This document shows, one piece after another, positions 50,882 through 59,893 of a stretch of 64,000 nucleotides of DNA. Position 1 is the stretch's first letter; each line of letters begins with the position of its first letter. Source of the DNA: Candidatus Obscuribacter sp. (GTDB lineage Bacteria; Cyanobacteriota; Vampirovibrionia; Obscuribacterales; Obscuribacteraceae); contig JADJQZ010000001.1 in NCBI GenBank assembly GCA_016712465.1, positions 6,014,001-6,078,000 of the forward strand. Reading direction: 5' to 3'. The notes below the pieces were generated by a model, which worked only from the letters and a program-made list of their open reading frames with translations, was not told the origin of the DNA and made no database searches. The position numbers were made by a program, and so were the translations under genes.

Positions 50882-51433
50882 CTAAAATACAAGCTCACGC
50901 ATAAGTGACCCGTAGACCGGTAGACACCAGGCTTCGTAATCAGAGGCCTCAGCGTCATCGTAAAGATGGCTCAAGAAATCAGAAAAGTTATCCGCCAGAC
51001 GCCAGATTACACTGTTTGTATCAGTACCCCAAACATGAGTGGTACGGCTCCAGGCAAATACGGCACCGAAATGCTCCTGAGAAACCGACAGCAAGATTTC
51101 AATAGCTCCTGGTGTCTCGGCAACAAGAAGAAAACCGGAGGGAATAGCCGTCTTATAGCTCTGGGCATTAGCCTGCACTGTATCCCAACGGTAAATTCTA
51201 TCAAGCATCTCCTCTTGCTCAGAGCTATCTGCATCCCCACAAGAAACAGTAATTTTAAACATGCGCGGATAAACACTGCCGCCGTTAAACTTCAGTATGA
51301 AACGGCGATAGTCCTCAGGCAACCTAACATCATTAGTCTGCTCCCAAACTAGCACGGCAGGCTCGGCATCTGGAACGTAAGACCAATCGAATTCACCTTC
51401 ATTCCAGTTCTGGGTATCTGGAACAATTTTCAT
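50882..51433 (-). CDS. SUKH (SMI1/KNR4) domain protein
   Basis: A 183-residue cytoplasmic protein. The ATG at 51433 has AAGG seven bases upstream and is preferred over 51502. The SUKH core is clear: V-W-E-Q-T-N-D-V-R-L-P-E-D-Y-R-R-F-I-L-K-F-N-G-G, then R-M-F-K-I, L-V-A-E-T-P-G-A-I-E-I-L-L-S-V and G-A-V-F-A-W, ending F-S-D-F-L-S-H-L. SUKH proteins often act as immunity proteins; no toxin stands beside it. It is divergent from the 1,406-residue protein gene. Confidence 0.8.
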   Translation of the reverse strand: MKIVPDTQNWNEGEFDWSYVPDAEPAVLVWEQTNDVRLPEDYRRFILKFNGGSVYPRMFKITVSCGDADSSEQEEMLDRIYRWDTVQANAQSYKTAIPSGFLLVAETPGAIEILLSVSQEHFGAVFAWSRTTHVWGTDTNSVIWRLADNFSDFLSHLYDDAEASDYEAWCLPVYGSLMRELVF

Positions 51434-51575
51434 ACTGCACCTTCTAAGATAACGAAGTTCGATGGTAACACCTGGTCGGCTCAAAGATAAGCCTGAACCC
51501 AAAAAGTTTCACGCGATTGTCATGGTCCGCCAGCAATACTCATGGCACCTTCCCATTTTTCTTCTTTTACTACCT

Positions 51576-54500
51576 ATGGCTGAAAAACCCGAAGCAAATT
51601 CTCAAAACGAGGCAGACACTCAACCTGCCCAGTCGCGGCAGGCCCTCAGTCTGGAAGCCACTCAGCCCGCCGTCAAGCCCAGCGATAACCTGGAGACGGT
51701 CAAGCCTGAGAGCGACAAAAGTCAGGGCAACAGCCGCCCCCTCACCGATGCCACGCAAACCCTGCCAGCCTCCACCGAAAAGTACTTGCCGGAACTGCAA
51801 ATCACCTCAGACGACACTGTCCGTGGCAGTGTCAGAGAACTGGACCGCGCTCTTTCAAAGACTACCCTGGGCATCGCCAATCCCGATGGAAAGTCGGTAT
51901 TGACCAGTCTGGCCAGCCTAAGTGATGGGGAAAGAGCAAAACTGGAAGCACTCTACAAAAGTGAGCTAGGCCCCGAGCGAGACCTGCGCCGCGACCTGCA
52001 AAAGTTGTCCGGCGGCGATCAGCACAGAGCCCTGGCCCTGCTTGATAAAAAGGACGGCAAAACCGATGACGCCGCCCACCTGCAAGCAGCTCTTTCTGAG
52101 CGCGATCCGCAAAAGAGAGATGGGCAAATAAGGCTTCTCTACCGCACGCTCAACCCGGAACAGATTCAGACCATGGAAAGCCGCTTCAGCGAAAAAGGCG
52201 GCTCGGTGGAGCAGGCCCTGCGCCAGGCCGGCGTGCCGGAAAGCACTATGACTGCCCTAGAAACTTACAAAAAGGCGGCCGGGGAAAACCGCCCGGTATC
52301 AGGGGAAGAACTGAGCCAACTGGCACGCCTGGGTGCTCGCACCGGCAACAGAGATTTGATCATTGAAGCAGTGGCAGGCACCACGCCGGAGGCAAAGCAA
52401 GCCCGGGAAATGCTCAAGGATGACCGGGCTTTTAATGCCGGTATTCTGCGCAACTTCAAAGAGAAGGCCCCGGCCACAAACCTCACGGAAGCCGAACTGA
52501 AAGAGCCCAGCAACCGTGTTGATCCCGTTTTGCGCGACTATCTGCAGGAAGGGCGGGTGCGCCTGAGCACGGTGGCGGAAGCCAACTCGGGCTATTTCTT
52601 CGGCAATAAGGCCAATACCGACCTGGCGGTCAAGCACGCTTCCGCCGACGAAAGACAGGAGTTCAAGCGGGGCTACGATCTGGATCGGCGCCTGAAAGAT
52701 AACGGCGAGGACGGCTCGAAGCTCAGCCCCGACGAGCAAAAGTCACTGGGCTTTTACCGAAACCTGCAAGCCTCCCTGGAAAAAGGAGGAAACCGCGGTG
52801 ATGCCATACGCTGGCAGGATACCCTCTTGAACGGCCGAGAAACCATAGTATCGGAGCTGGGCAAGACAGAGAAAGACGGGCTGCTGTGGGGTTCGAGCCA
52901 CTCGAGCGCGGACGCGCTTACGGCGGCGGGCAAACTGAACGAGAAAGATTGGCGCACCCTGCGAAACGCGGAGCACGGGCAGACCCCGGCCGAGAAAGCA
53001 GAAGGTGCCGCGTTCAAGAGACAGGTGGAAGAATCGGTGGGTCGCTTTGCCGGGAACCCGGAGGAGAGCGCGCGCATCATGCGTATGCTTTCTGAAAAGG
53101 CCAATAAAGAAACTTTTGCCGACGCCCAGAAAGTCGGTCGCAGCCTCGACGAGACCCTCAGCGATGCCAGGGGCGGCAACCACAAACAACAACTGGAAGA
53201 TTCTCTCAAAGCCATCACAACCATGACGCCGGAGCAAGCCAGGCAGTACAAAGAGGATGCTCAGGTCAGAAAGCAAGTAGATGATGAGCTGGCAAAAGGT
53301 CCGGCCGAAGTGCGCCCGCTCTCGCAGCGCCTGCTCAAACAAGTCGCTGAAAGCGGCGAGCCGCCTGTATTGAAAGGCTTCGACAAGATTGAAAACAGCG
53401 CCCTGAGCGGGAAGCCCCTGACCATCAAGGAAACTCAAGAACTCTTGAGAGAGCCGGAAGTTGCAAAACGCCTGGGCAAAAGCGATGTTGATCTGACTCC
53501 GGCCGAGAAGCGCGCCAGTCTTACTTTAGATTCCGCCATCTACAACGGTCTGGCGGCCAGGCGCTTAAATGAGCGGCCGCAATTGCTCAGCGAAGCGCAG
53601 CCGGGTGACAGCCGTAGCCTGCTTCTGCAAGCCGGTGCAATCAGACGGGAGCTGGCTCAAAACGGCGGTCAACTGAGCCTGGAACAACAGTACAAACTTA
53701 ATTTGCCCATGCAAGACGTGCTGGGCAATCTGGCCTCCGCCCCTAAAGCAGAACAGGAGCGCTTCCTGAAGGAAGTGAGCACCAACCCTCAGTTTCAGGA
53801 CCTGGCCGCCAATGTAGCCAAACAAGGTGAGGTGCGCCTGGAAGACAGAGCGAAGCTCTACAGCCTGGACGGCAAAGATTCAAAAGAACTGGCCAAAGCC
53901 CTCGGTCAGGCCTCGCCCCAGGAGCTTGCCGACGCCAGAGCCGGCTGGGCCTGGAAGTATCAGGGAGATCTTGCCACCACGGTCTTGAACCGGGCCGGCG
54001 ACGGCGAAAAGCCCGCCCTGAAAGCGGCACTGACACCTGCTGACGACGGCAGAGCCGGGCTCTATGAAAACTACGATAAATATCTGAGCAACCGTGGCGG
54101 TTTTACCTTAGATGGCACGGCGCTCACCCTGGAGCGGGCCGGGCAGCTGCATCAGGAAGCTTTCAAAGCCTATGATCAGGCGCGGCAAGGGCTTCCCCCC
54201 GCAAAGCAAAAGGAGCTGGATGAGTTCTTCGGTAAGTCGCTGCAAGATCACAAAGACTCGAAAGAGAAGCAAACCCAGATTCTTCTGGATGCCGCCATCA
54301 CTGCCGCCACTTTAGGCTCGGGCGCGCCGCTCAGCGTCGCCAAAGTAGCGGCTCGCATCGCTGCCGGGGGATTGACCGAGTCGGCCGGTCTGGCTCTTAC
54401 TCGCGGTGAGTTCAAAGCAGAAAACTTCGCCCAGGACTTCCTGCAGGGAGGACTGGCCGCCTATGCCGGTAAGACCGCCAGAGTAGCCGGCGACAAGGTG

Positions 54501-55796
54501 GCAAGTTCTCTGGAGAGGCCAAAGCTTACCGGAGCGGCACCGACTAAAGTGGCTGATGAAGCGGCTGAAATAGGCGCGCCCAAGCAGGCTCGGCTAGAAA
54601 CGCCAGCCCACACCACTCGCATTGAGAAAGAAAGCGCCGAACTTGGTCTTACTCGTCCCCTGGAAGCAAAGGCGCTCCAGAGCGGGCTGCCGGTCAAAAT
54701 AGAGGGTGCCTCGAAGGATTTCGCAGAGAAAGTCGGCAGAAGTGTTGAATCCCTGCCGCCGGAAATAGCAGAAAAGCTGAAGAAGGAAGGAATCTCCATC
54801 GAAGTAGTAGGCAACATCCACAACTACACCACCGACCAGGCTTATTTAAGTACGCCGGTGAGAGGCCAACCGGGCAAGACCCAGGCTGACTCCGTCGGAT
54901 TCTTCGACAGAGCAAACAAGAAAATCATCCTGGTGGAAAATTCCCTGAACGGACAAGCCTACTGGCCCGGAGACACTGTTCAAAGAGCCGTCAGCCATGA
55001 GCTCGGACACGCGGTAGACAGCTACACCGTGGGCGATGCTTTGAAATCTCAGGCGTTTGAAAGATCGGCCCAACCCGGCCGCCCTCTTGTGGGGCGACAA
55101 ATTTCCGACTTGCCTGAATTTCAAAAAGCGGTCTACGCCGATCTGCAAGAGCTTTCTAAGACCATGGCTAAAGCCACACCGGAAGAGCGGCAGGCCATTG
55201 GAAAAATCGTGGAGTACAACCTGGCAAACAATGGTCATGAGCTGAAAAAACTGGGTCTGGACGGCATCGGCACTCACCACGACACACCACGCCTGCATGA
55301 TCAAAACGGCATCAGACATTTCGGCGGACGCCACTCCGACGCACGCAGTGAGGCTTTTGCCGATGTGCACAGCGACCTGCTCTACGGCGATGATCGCTTC
55401 ACAAAATATTTCCCCAATGTCACCAGATTGATTCGTGACGACGTACTGAAGTTGCCCGGCACTTCCTTTGATCAGGTAACAGGAGAGAGCCTGCAAAAGC
55501 TGGGATTGAAGCCCATTGCCCAGCACGGAGAGCGGCTCTGGCTGGAGTCGGCCGATAAGAAGTCTTTTGCCGTCATCAACGAAGGAAAACTGGTGGGCAT
55601 GAAAGTAGGAGGCACCGACTATGAACTGGCTTACAACAGTCAGGGTCAACTAGCCCGCATCGAAACCAGCGGCCGGCGCTATGAAAAGATTGACGGCAGC
55701 TGGCACAAAACTGACGCCTCCGGCAGCGAAAAACTAACACAAGCACCGGTTCTAACCCGCCTCGGTAACGGCCGCTTGCAATTCTTTGAGCGCTAA
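51576..55796 (+). CDS. 1,406-residue helical protein with C-terminal HExGH zincin-like domain
   Basis: Start set at ATG 51576 (M-A-E-K-P-E-A-N); upstream in-frame starts at 51462 and 51522 are possible and none has a clear ribosome-binding site. Residues 1-65 are disordered. Residues 70-900 are a long charged helical region with repeat-like blocks (for example G-E-R-A-K-L-E-A-L-Y-K-S-E-L-G), partly resembling annexin-like repeats. Residues 905-960 include a hydrophobic Ala-rich stretch. Residues about 1050-1300 form a metallopeptidase-like domain: A-V-S-H-E-L-G-H-A-V-D with His1141, and E-A-F-A-D as a possible third ligand. The C terminus has a strand-rich domain with Y-D/Y-E repeats. No signal peptide, so secretion by a special route or a cytoplasmic role is open. 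Confidence 0.75.
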   Translation: MAEKPEANSQNEADTQPAQSRQALSLEATQPAVKPSDNLETVKPESDKSQGNSRPLTDATQTLPASTEKYLPELQITSDDTVRGSVRELDRALSKTTLGIANPDGKSVLTSLASLSDGERAKLEALYKSELGPERDLRRDLQKLSGGDQHRALALLDKKDGKTDDAAHLQAALSERDPQKRDGQIRLLYRTLNPEQIQTMESRFSEKGGSVEQALRQAGVPESTMTALETYKKAAGENRPVSGEELSQLARLGARTGNRDLIIEAVAGTTPEAKQAREMLKDDRAFNAGILRNFKEKAPATNLTEAELKEPSNRVDPVLRDYLQEGRVRLSTVAEANSGYFFGNKANTDLAVKHASADERQEFKRGYDLDRRLKDNGEDGSKLSPDEQKSLGFYRNLQASLEKGGNRGDAIRWQDTLLNGRETIVSELGKTEKDGLLWGSSHSSADALTAAGKLNEKDWRTLRNAEHGQTPAEKAEGAAFKRQVEESVGRFAGNPEESARIMRMLSEKANKETFADAQKVGRSLDETLSDARGGNHKQQLEDSLKAITTMTPEQARQYKEDAQVRKQVDDELAKGPAEVRPLSQRLLKQVAESGEPPVLKGFDKIENSALSGKPLTIKETQELLREPEVAKRLGKSDVDLTPAEKRASLTLDSAIYNGLAARRLNERPQLLSEAQPGDSRSLLLQAGAIRRELAQNGGQLSLEQQYKLNLPMQDVLGNLASAPKAEQERFLKEVSTNPQFQDLAANVAKQGEVRLEDRAKLYSLDGKDSKELAKALGQASPQELADARAGWAWKYQGDLATTVLNRAGDGEKPALKAALTPADDGRAGLYENYDKYLSNRGGFTLDGTALTLERAGQLHQEAFKAYDQARQGLPPAKQKELDEFFGKSLQDHKDSKEKQTQILLDAAITAATLGSGAPLSVAKVAARIAAGGLTESAGLALTRGEFKAENFAQDFLQGGLAAYAGKTARVAGDKVASSLERPKLTGAAPTKVADEAAEIGAPKQARLETPAHTTRIEKESAELGLTRPLEAKALQSGLPVKIEGASKDFAEKVGRSVESLPPEIAEKLKKEGISIEVVGNIHNYTTDQAYLSTPVRGQPGKTQADSVGFFDRANKKIILVENSLNGQAYWPGDTVQRAVSHELGHAVDSYTVGDALKSQAFERSAQPGRPLVGRQISDLPEFQKAVYADLQELSKTMAKATPEERQAIGKIVEYNLANNGHELKKLGLDGIGTHHDTPRLHDQNGIRHFGGRHSDARSEAFADVHSDLLYGDDRFTKYFPNVTRLIRDDVLKLPGTSFDQVTGESLQKLGLKPIAQHGERLWLESADKKSFAVINEGKLVGMKVGGTDYELAYNSQGQLARIETSGRRYEKIDGSWHKTDASGSEKLTQAPVLTRLGNGRLQFFER

Positions 55797-55845
55797 GGAG
55801 GCGTCCAGATACCTTGCTTCAACGATGGGCAAGGAGACTGCTAAT

Positions 55846-57345
55846 ATGGAGCGGTCGCAAACCGATTTAGATAGAAATCTCCAGGTAGGCAGTATGGAAG
55901 ACGATTACTATGGACTGGGTGAAACTCAGTTTAGCCCTGATGAAATAGCCGAGATGATGAGCCCGGAACTAGCGCAAAGACGAGCCAGGGAAAGGCAGTT
56001 CAAAGAGTCTATGGCAAACCTCCTGGCAGGCGACGGCGAAGACAATGCCGGACCGTACAAGCTCAGAAGCATAGTTGAGCACGACTACTGGCAGGTGCCG
56101 CTCAAAAATGATGGAAGCTTTGAAATATTCAATGCCAGAAAGGATGAATACAAGCGGCTTATTGCAGGCATTAGCAAAGCCGATGGACGACGCACCGACC
56201 GCCAGGGACGTGGCGGTCAATTACTGCCGGTTCATTATGAGAAGCCGAAAGCAACGGGCAACTATAAAGTTTTAACCGGCAGAGAACTGGCGCGCACCCT
56301 GCCTGAAGGCATAAGCGGGCTTTTAATTCAGTTGGACGAAGAAACTGAACTCTGCGAACTGGGGAAAGAACATTTCGAGGCGCTAAAGATCCTTGCCGAT
56401 GCCGTAGAAGCAGAAGACCTGCTGCTTCAAGACGGTGCCGTCAACACCAGGCAGCTCAGACAATGCAATTTTCTCGTTACCATGTTCAAAGGCCGCCCCT
56501 ACAGCGGTAATGGACCTGTTCCCGTCGCCACTCATGAAGACAGCACTTTCGTCAACGATGAAGAACTCTCGCTCAAAGCAATGAGAGCGGAAGAGCTATT
56601 CAAAGCCGTGCTGGCCGATAAAGACGCAGTCGGCATAGTCGTCAATCCCAATAGCGACATCGGCAGAAAAGGCGAAGGAATTCGCGCCCTCGCCCTCTCG
56701 CTCAATTTCATCGCCCGGGCCTTGAAGGAAGACCAGTGCCTCTACCGAGCACCGGAATATTCTGCGCGCAATCTCGAAGAATTCGAACTCTGGCTCAAAC
56801 TATTGCACTTTCCCACTCCTTACGAGCTGATCGAAGAAAGCGACGCGCAGGGAAGGCAGTTTATCTATGCCCTGCACAAGCAGCCCGGGGCCGACTGGAC
56901 GATTCTGGAATGCGAAAGTAAAAGAAAGTATGACCAGGTAGAGACCCCACGATTTGAATTGAAGGCAGCCCCGGGCGCCGCTGACGAAATCGCTGCCGGA
57001 GAAAGCAAAATACTCTGTCCTGCACTTTTAGCGAGGATGCTCTATTCCCAACTACCGGAGAGAAATCGCAAGGAAAACAAGTGGTCGCCGGGAAAATCAC
57101 TGGGACTGTGCCGAGTGCTGGACGATGAGGATATTGAAAAATCAGCTCTGAGAGTCAAGGCAGCTCGGGAAATCCTGAAAATGATTCCGCCCGGTGAAGA
57201 CACCATTCCGCGCCACAAGACTCTTTCTGTTGATGGTGCAACGTTTCTCACCTGGGCAAGCTACGCAGCTCAGCGCCAGTGGGTGGAGAGCGCCTATATG
57301 CAGGCCAGGCAGTTTGATAAGAAATTGGTATTCGGAGCCAAATAG
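55846..57345 (+). CDS. Protein of unknown function downstream of the zincin-like giant
   Basis: A 499-residue soluble protein. The ATG at 55846 has AAGGAG nine bases upstream; frames from 55786 and 55825 would add residues without a site. It starts 49 bases after the giant gene and is probably co-transcribed. The region about residues 225-300 (F-L-V-T-M-F, V-P-V-A-T-H-E-D, A-V-G-I-V-V-N-P) faintly recalls SseB-type domains, and residues 310-400 (A-Y-E-L-I, I-L-E-C-E-S-K) are alpha/beta. No secure family. The partner position suggests a chaperone or immunity role, which is only inference. Confidence 0.7.
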   Translation: MERSQTDLDRNLQVGSMEDDYYGLGETQFSPDEIAEMMSPELAQRRARERQFKESMANLLAGDGEDNAGPYKLRSIVEHDYWQVPLKNDGSFEIFNARKDEYKRLIAGISKADGRRTDRQGRGGQLLPVHYEKPKATGNYKVLTGRELARTLPEGISGLLIQLDEETELCELGKEHFEALKILADAVEAEDLLLQDGAVNTRQLRQCNFLVTMFKGRPYSGNGPVPVATHEDSTFVNDEELSLKAMRAEELFKAVLADKDAVGIVVNPNSDIGRKGEGIRALALSLNFIARALKEDQCLYRAPEYSARNLEEFELWLKLLHFPTPYELIEESDAQGRQFIYALHKQPGADWTILECESKRKYDQVETPRFELKAAPGAADEIAAGESKILCPALLARMLYSQLPERNRKENKWSPGKSLGLCRVLDDEDIEKSALRVKAAREILKMIPPGEDTIPRHKTLSVDGATFLTWASYAAQRQWVESAYMQARQFDKKLVFGAK

Positions 57346-57425
57346 AAGCCGGTGCGTTTTCGGTAGCAACGAACGATAAAAGAACGGCTAAGAACGGACC
57401 GAAAACCAGAGCGGAGCATATAAAT

Positions 57426-57515
57426 CCGAATCAAATCGATCCGCATCTAATCAATCCGAATCAAATCAAGTCGCATCTAATAAAACCGCATCACATCAAT
57501 CCGAATCAAATCAAA
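57426..57515 (+). repeat. Six tandem copies of a 15-bp unit
   Basis: ccgaatcaaatcgat, ccgcatctaatcaat, ccgaatcaaatcaag, tcgcatctaataaaa, ccgcatcacatcaat, ccgaatcaaatcaaa: six 15-bp units, alternating between a gaatcaaat and a gcatctaat form, so a 30-bp higher unit also exists. A degraded seventh follows. It fills the space between two convergent genes. Confidence 0.9.
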
Positions 57516-57537
57516 CCGGGCTGAACCGATTCTTGAG

Positions 57538-58710
57538 TTAAATCTCCTGGTCGGCCATACGCGGCAGGGTGGCAGTGAGCGCACTCAAGCCTGCTGCAGT
57601 CAGTACGCAGTCTACGACTCCTTGAGGATAACCCCAATCATCGAGAGGGCGCTCGCCCTGTTCTTTATTCCAGAAATACGGGAAGAGTCCGTTTGCGTCC
57701 CGGTTCTTCCAGAGGACGGAGGCATTGTCTTTAATCCACTGATCATAATCGGCGACCGTAGAGCCGCTGCCATGCAACAAGTTATTGACCTGCCCCAGAT
57801 TCCTCATAAACGTGCCTTTGCCTGCCGCATAATCCATCCAGTAGTTAGGCACGGGGGTCAGGTCTTCATGCAATATGTCGCCACCGACCACCCGCTTGGC
57901 TTTCACGGTGTTGGCCACAAAAACGGCCATCTGAGGAGTGAAGGGACCATCGCCGGCGGTGGCATAAAAACAGCTCATAAGCAAGCCCTGATCGCCAAGC
58001 CAGGCCCAGTTAGGCTGCCACTCATCATTCTTACCACCCTCACAGGGCATTTTGAAGAAGCGCTGCCAGATCAAATCTTCTTCGTTGAAGAGTAGTTTCT
58101 GTTCGTAACCCTGGTGGAAAAAATCCCAGGCTTTGCTAACTCCGGCAGCGCAGTCACTTTCACCGGCAGCCACAAGTTTCTGCGCCACTTGCCAGAATAT
58201 GGCGTTAGTGACGGTGTTGCGACCGGCCAGGCGCTCGTCTGAATCGGTGTTGGCGATGCCGCCAGTGATCGAATACGAATTGCCGCCGTCGGACCAATTC
58301 AGTGTGGTTTTCTTCCATACACTGAACATGGCAGTGTAACAGTTGAGGGCGTTCTGCCGGAATGTCGCCTTTTGATCAGGGCTATAACCAAGTACATCCC
58401 CATAGGTATAAGCAGCAGCAAAAGCCAAGCCCCACCAGCCATAGTCATCGGTCCACCAACCATTATCGTCACGCCAGCGGCTAGGATCATTGCCATCCAC
58501 ATTTTCATTGAAATAGGAAAGCGCATCAACGGCAAAGCCATAGTTGTCCTTGACGCCAGCGGCGTACATGGCATCGAGTGCCACCAGAAAGGTATTACCG
58601 GCCATCCAGAAGCGACCGCCGTTGGAAATACCTCGAAAAGGATTGGCGTGGTCAAAGACCTTAGCCAGACTGCCCAGGGTGGATACTACCGCTTCCTTGC
58701 ATGTGGTCAT
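57538..58710 (-). CDS. Glycoside hydrolase family 76-like protein (alpha-1,6-mannanase type)
   Basis: A 390-residue (alpha/alpha)6-barrel-type protein. ATG 58710 has AAAGGA upstream, and the start at 58725 is less good. Signature: G-W-W-T-D-D-Y-G-W-W-G-L-A (about residues 84-96), containing the adjacent Asp pair that forms the GH76 active site. Further barrel helices show N-A-I-F-W-Q-V-A-Q-K-L and W-A-W-L-G-D-Q-G-L-L, and G-L-F-P-Y-F-W-N. GH76 enzymes cut alpha-1,6-mannan and act outside the cell, but no signal peptide is visible here, which is odd. The substrate in this organism is unknown. Confidence 0.8.
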   Translation of the reverse strand: MTTCKEAVVSTLGSLAKVFDHANPFRGISNGGRFWMAGNTFLVALDAMYAAGVKDNYGFAVDALSYFNENVDGNDPSRWRDDNGWWTDDYGWWGLAFAAAYTYGDVLGYSPDQKATFRQNALNCYTAMFSVWKKTTLNWSDGGNSYSITGGIANTDSDERLAGRNTVTNAIFWQVAQKLVAAGESDCAAGVSKAWDFFHQGYEQKLLFNEEDLIWQRFFKMPCEGGKNDEWQPNWAWLGDQGLLMSCFYATAGDGPFTPQMAVFVANTVKAKRVVGGDILHEDLTPVPNYWMDYAAGKGTFMRNLGQVNNLLHGSGSTVADYDQWIKDNASVLWKNRDANGLFPYFWNKEQGERPLDDWGYPQGVVDCVLTAAGLSALTATLPRMADQEI

Positions 58711-59142
58711 TATGTTTCCTTTCAAATAACGGGCAAGTGCCCAATGGCAACATGGGCACTTATTTCATGGGAGAAATTCTAGGAGTTTCAAGTACTCATT
58801 TGCAAGCCCGCCGAAGGAAATCAAGATCAACTCAGCCATTCAATCTGTTCGCTCCTATAGCCGACCGGTCTATTATTTTGTCGCAAAAGAAAATAGTGGC
58901 GGTTGTGGAAGCGTTCAGGAGACAGCAAAAGAACACAGAAGTACAGCGAGAAAGAGAAATTGAACGTGAAACAGAAAGAAGAAGAAGAAGAGGAAGAGGA
59001 AGAAGAACACGAGAAAAAAGAGGAGGCATCCATGCCTCCTCCACAAGCGCTCTAGCACCAATCACAAAGTCGGCGCAGTCGCGACTGACTGACCGACTGA
59101 CTGACCGACTGACTGACTGAGCCGACCATTAGACTCCGGTGC
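58711..59142. other. Spacer rich in simple-sequence DNA
   Basis: Holds a purine-only stretch (about 58946-59020, dominated by gaa, aga and gga triplets), a 9-bp inverted repeat AGGAGGCATCCATGCCTCCT (59021-59040) and a GACT-type tandem array (59083-59121). A plus-strand frame across it encodes mainly Arg/Glu and is surely not a gene. No RNA gene seen. Confidence 0.6.
59083..59121 (+). repeat. Tandem repeats of GACTGACTGACC
   Basis: The 12-bp unit GACTGACTGACC occurs twice and is followed by GACTGACTGACTGAG; the underlying period is 4 bp. It lies about 20 bases beyond the stop of the next gene. Confidence 0.9.
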
Positions 59143-59745
59143 TTAATCGTGGGTGAAGCGCTTAGCGAGGCGATCTTTGGGATCAGGCTCGGGCAGCGAC
59201 AGATAGGTGGCGCGCAGATAATCCCAGAGAGCCAGGCGACTCCAATCAGGCTCGGCAGCCAACTGCATTTCTTTGGTGAGCAGCGGGTTGGGCAGATAAA
59301 TGTGCATGGTCTGCTCGGCATCGGGCTCACGGCTATTGAAGCAGCGCAGCCCCCAGTAAGTTGGCTCGTGGCGCGAATTGAGCTTGCGGTAGAGCTCTAC
59401 CCGCGAAGGCAGCCGCAAACGAGAGACCGCCTCTGAGCTTGGTACGCAGCCGGTACCAACGTTCCAACCCACACATAGATGCAGGTGTCCGAACTGGCCG
59501 AATTCTACGGTCAAGTAGCCGTCCAGATAGCCAAACTTAGTGGGCGCGCAGGGCGGTTCAAATTCCAGTACACCACCTTGCACAAGGATGCCGTACTGAA
59601 TTTCCTGCCAGTGATTGAGGAAGAGATCGCGGAAGAGTTCCCGCAAGAATGCTTCGTCGGTGGGCAGGTTGTAGATCTCCAGAAGACCGTTGCCGAGTTC
59701 TTCAACGAGGGTGGGAGTGAGGGAAGTATTTTCGATTTTGCTCAT
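59143..59745 (-). CDS. Hypothetical protein, 200 residues, next to the nickel/cobalt transporter
   Basis: Cytoplasmic, AGGG before the ATG at 59745. Conserved-looking stretches: L-F-R-D-L-F-L-N-H-W-Q-E-I-Q-Y-G, F-G-Q-F-G-H-L-H-L-C-V-G-W, and P-S-R-V-E-L-Y-R-K-L-N. The His/Cys cluster in H-L-H-L-C could bind metal. It lies 148 bases downstream of the NiCoT gene on the same strand, so a link with nickel or cobalt is possible but unproven. Family not recognised with confidence. Confidence 0.65.
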   Translation of the reverse strand: MSKIENTSLTPTLVEELGNGLLEIYNLPTDEAFLRELFRDLFLNHWQEIQYGILVQGGVLEFEPPCAPTKFGYLDGYLTVEFGQFGHLHLCVGWNVGTGCVPSSEAVSRLRLPSRVELYRKLNSRHEPTYWGLRCFNSREPDAEQTMHIYLPNPLLTKEMQLAAEPDWSRLALWDYLRATYLSLPEPDPKDRLAKRFTHD

Positions 59746-59893
59746 GGTTTTACCCTGGTCAAAAGGTTCACAGGCACCGGATGGTGCCCGTGTTTGCGGA
59801 TGAAAGAAAGAGGACGGCGCCGCAGGACTGAGCCCGGGCGCGGTTTCTCTTAATCCAGAAAGTAAGGGTCTTCGCCCTCGGCGAGATATCTGC

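Noticed and set aside
54846..55649. A 267-codon frame opposite the zincin-like domain
   Set aside because: Antisense to the HExGH region of the giant protein; no start signal and a composition typical of shadow frames.
58701..59120. Arg/Glu-rich open frame across the purine-rich stretch
   Set aside because: It is a product of simple-sequence DNA and of the GACT array; no binding site or real composition.
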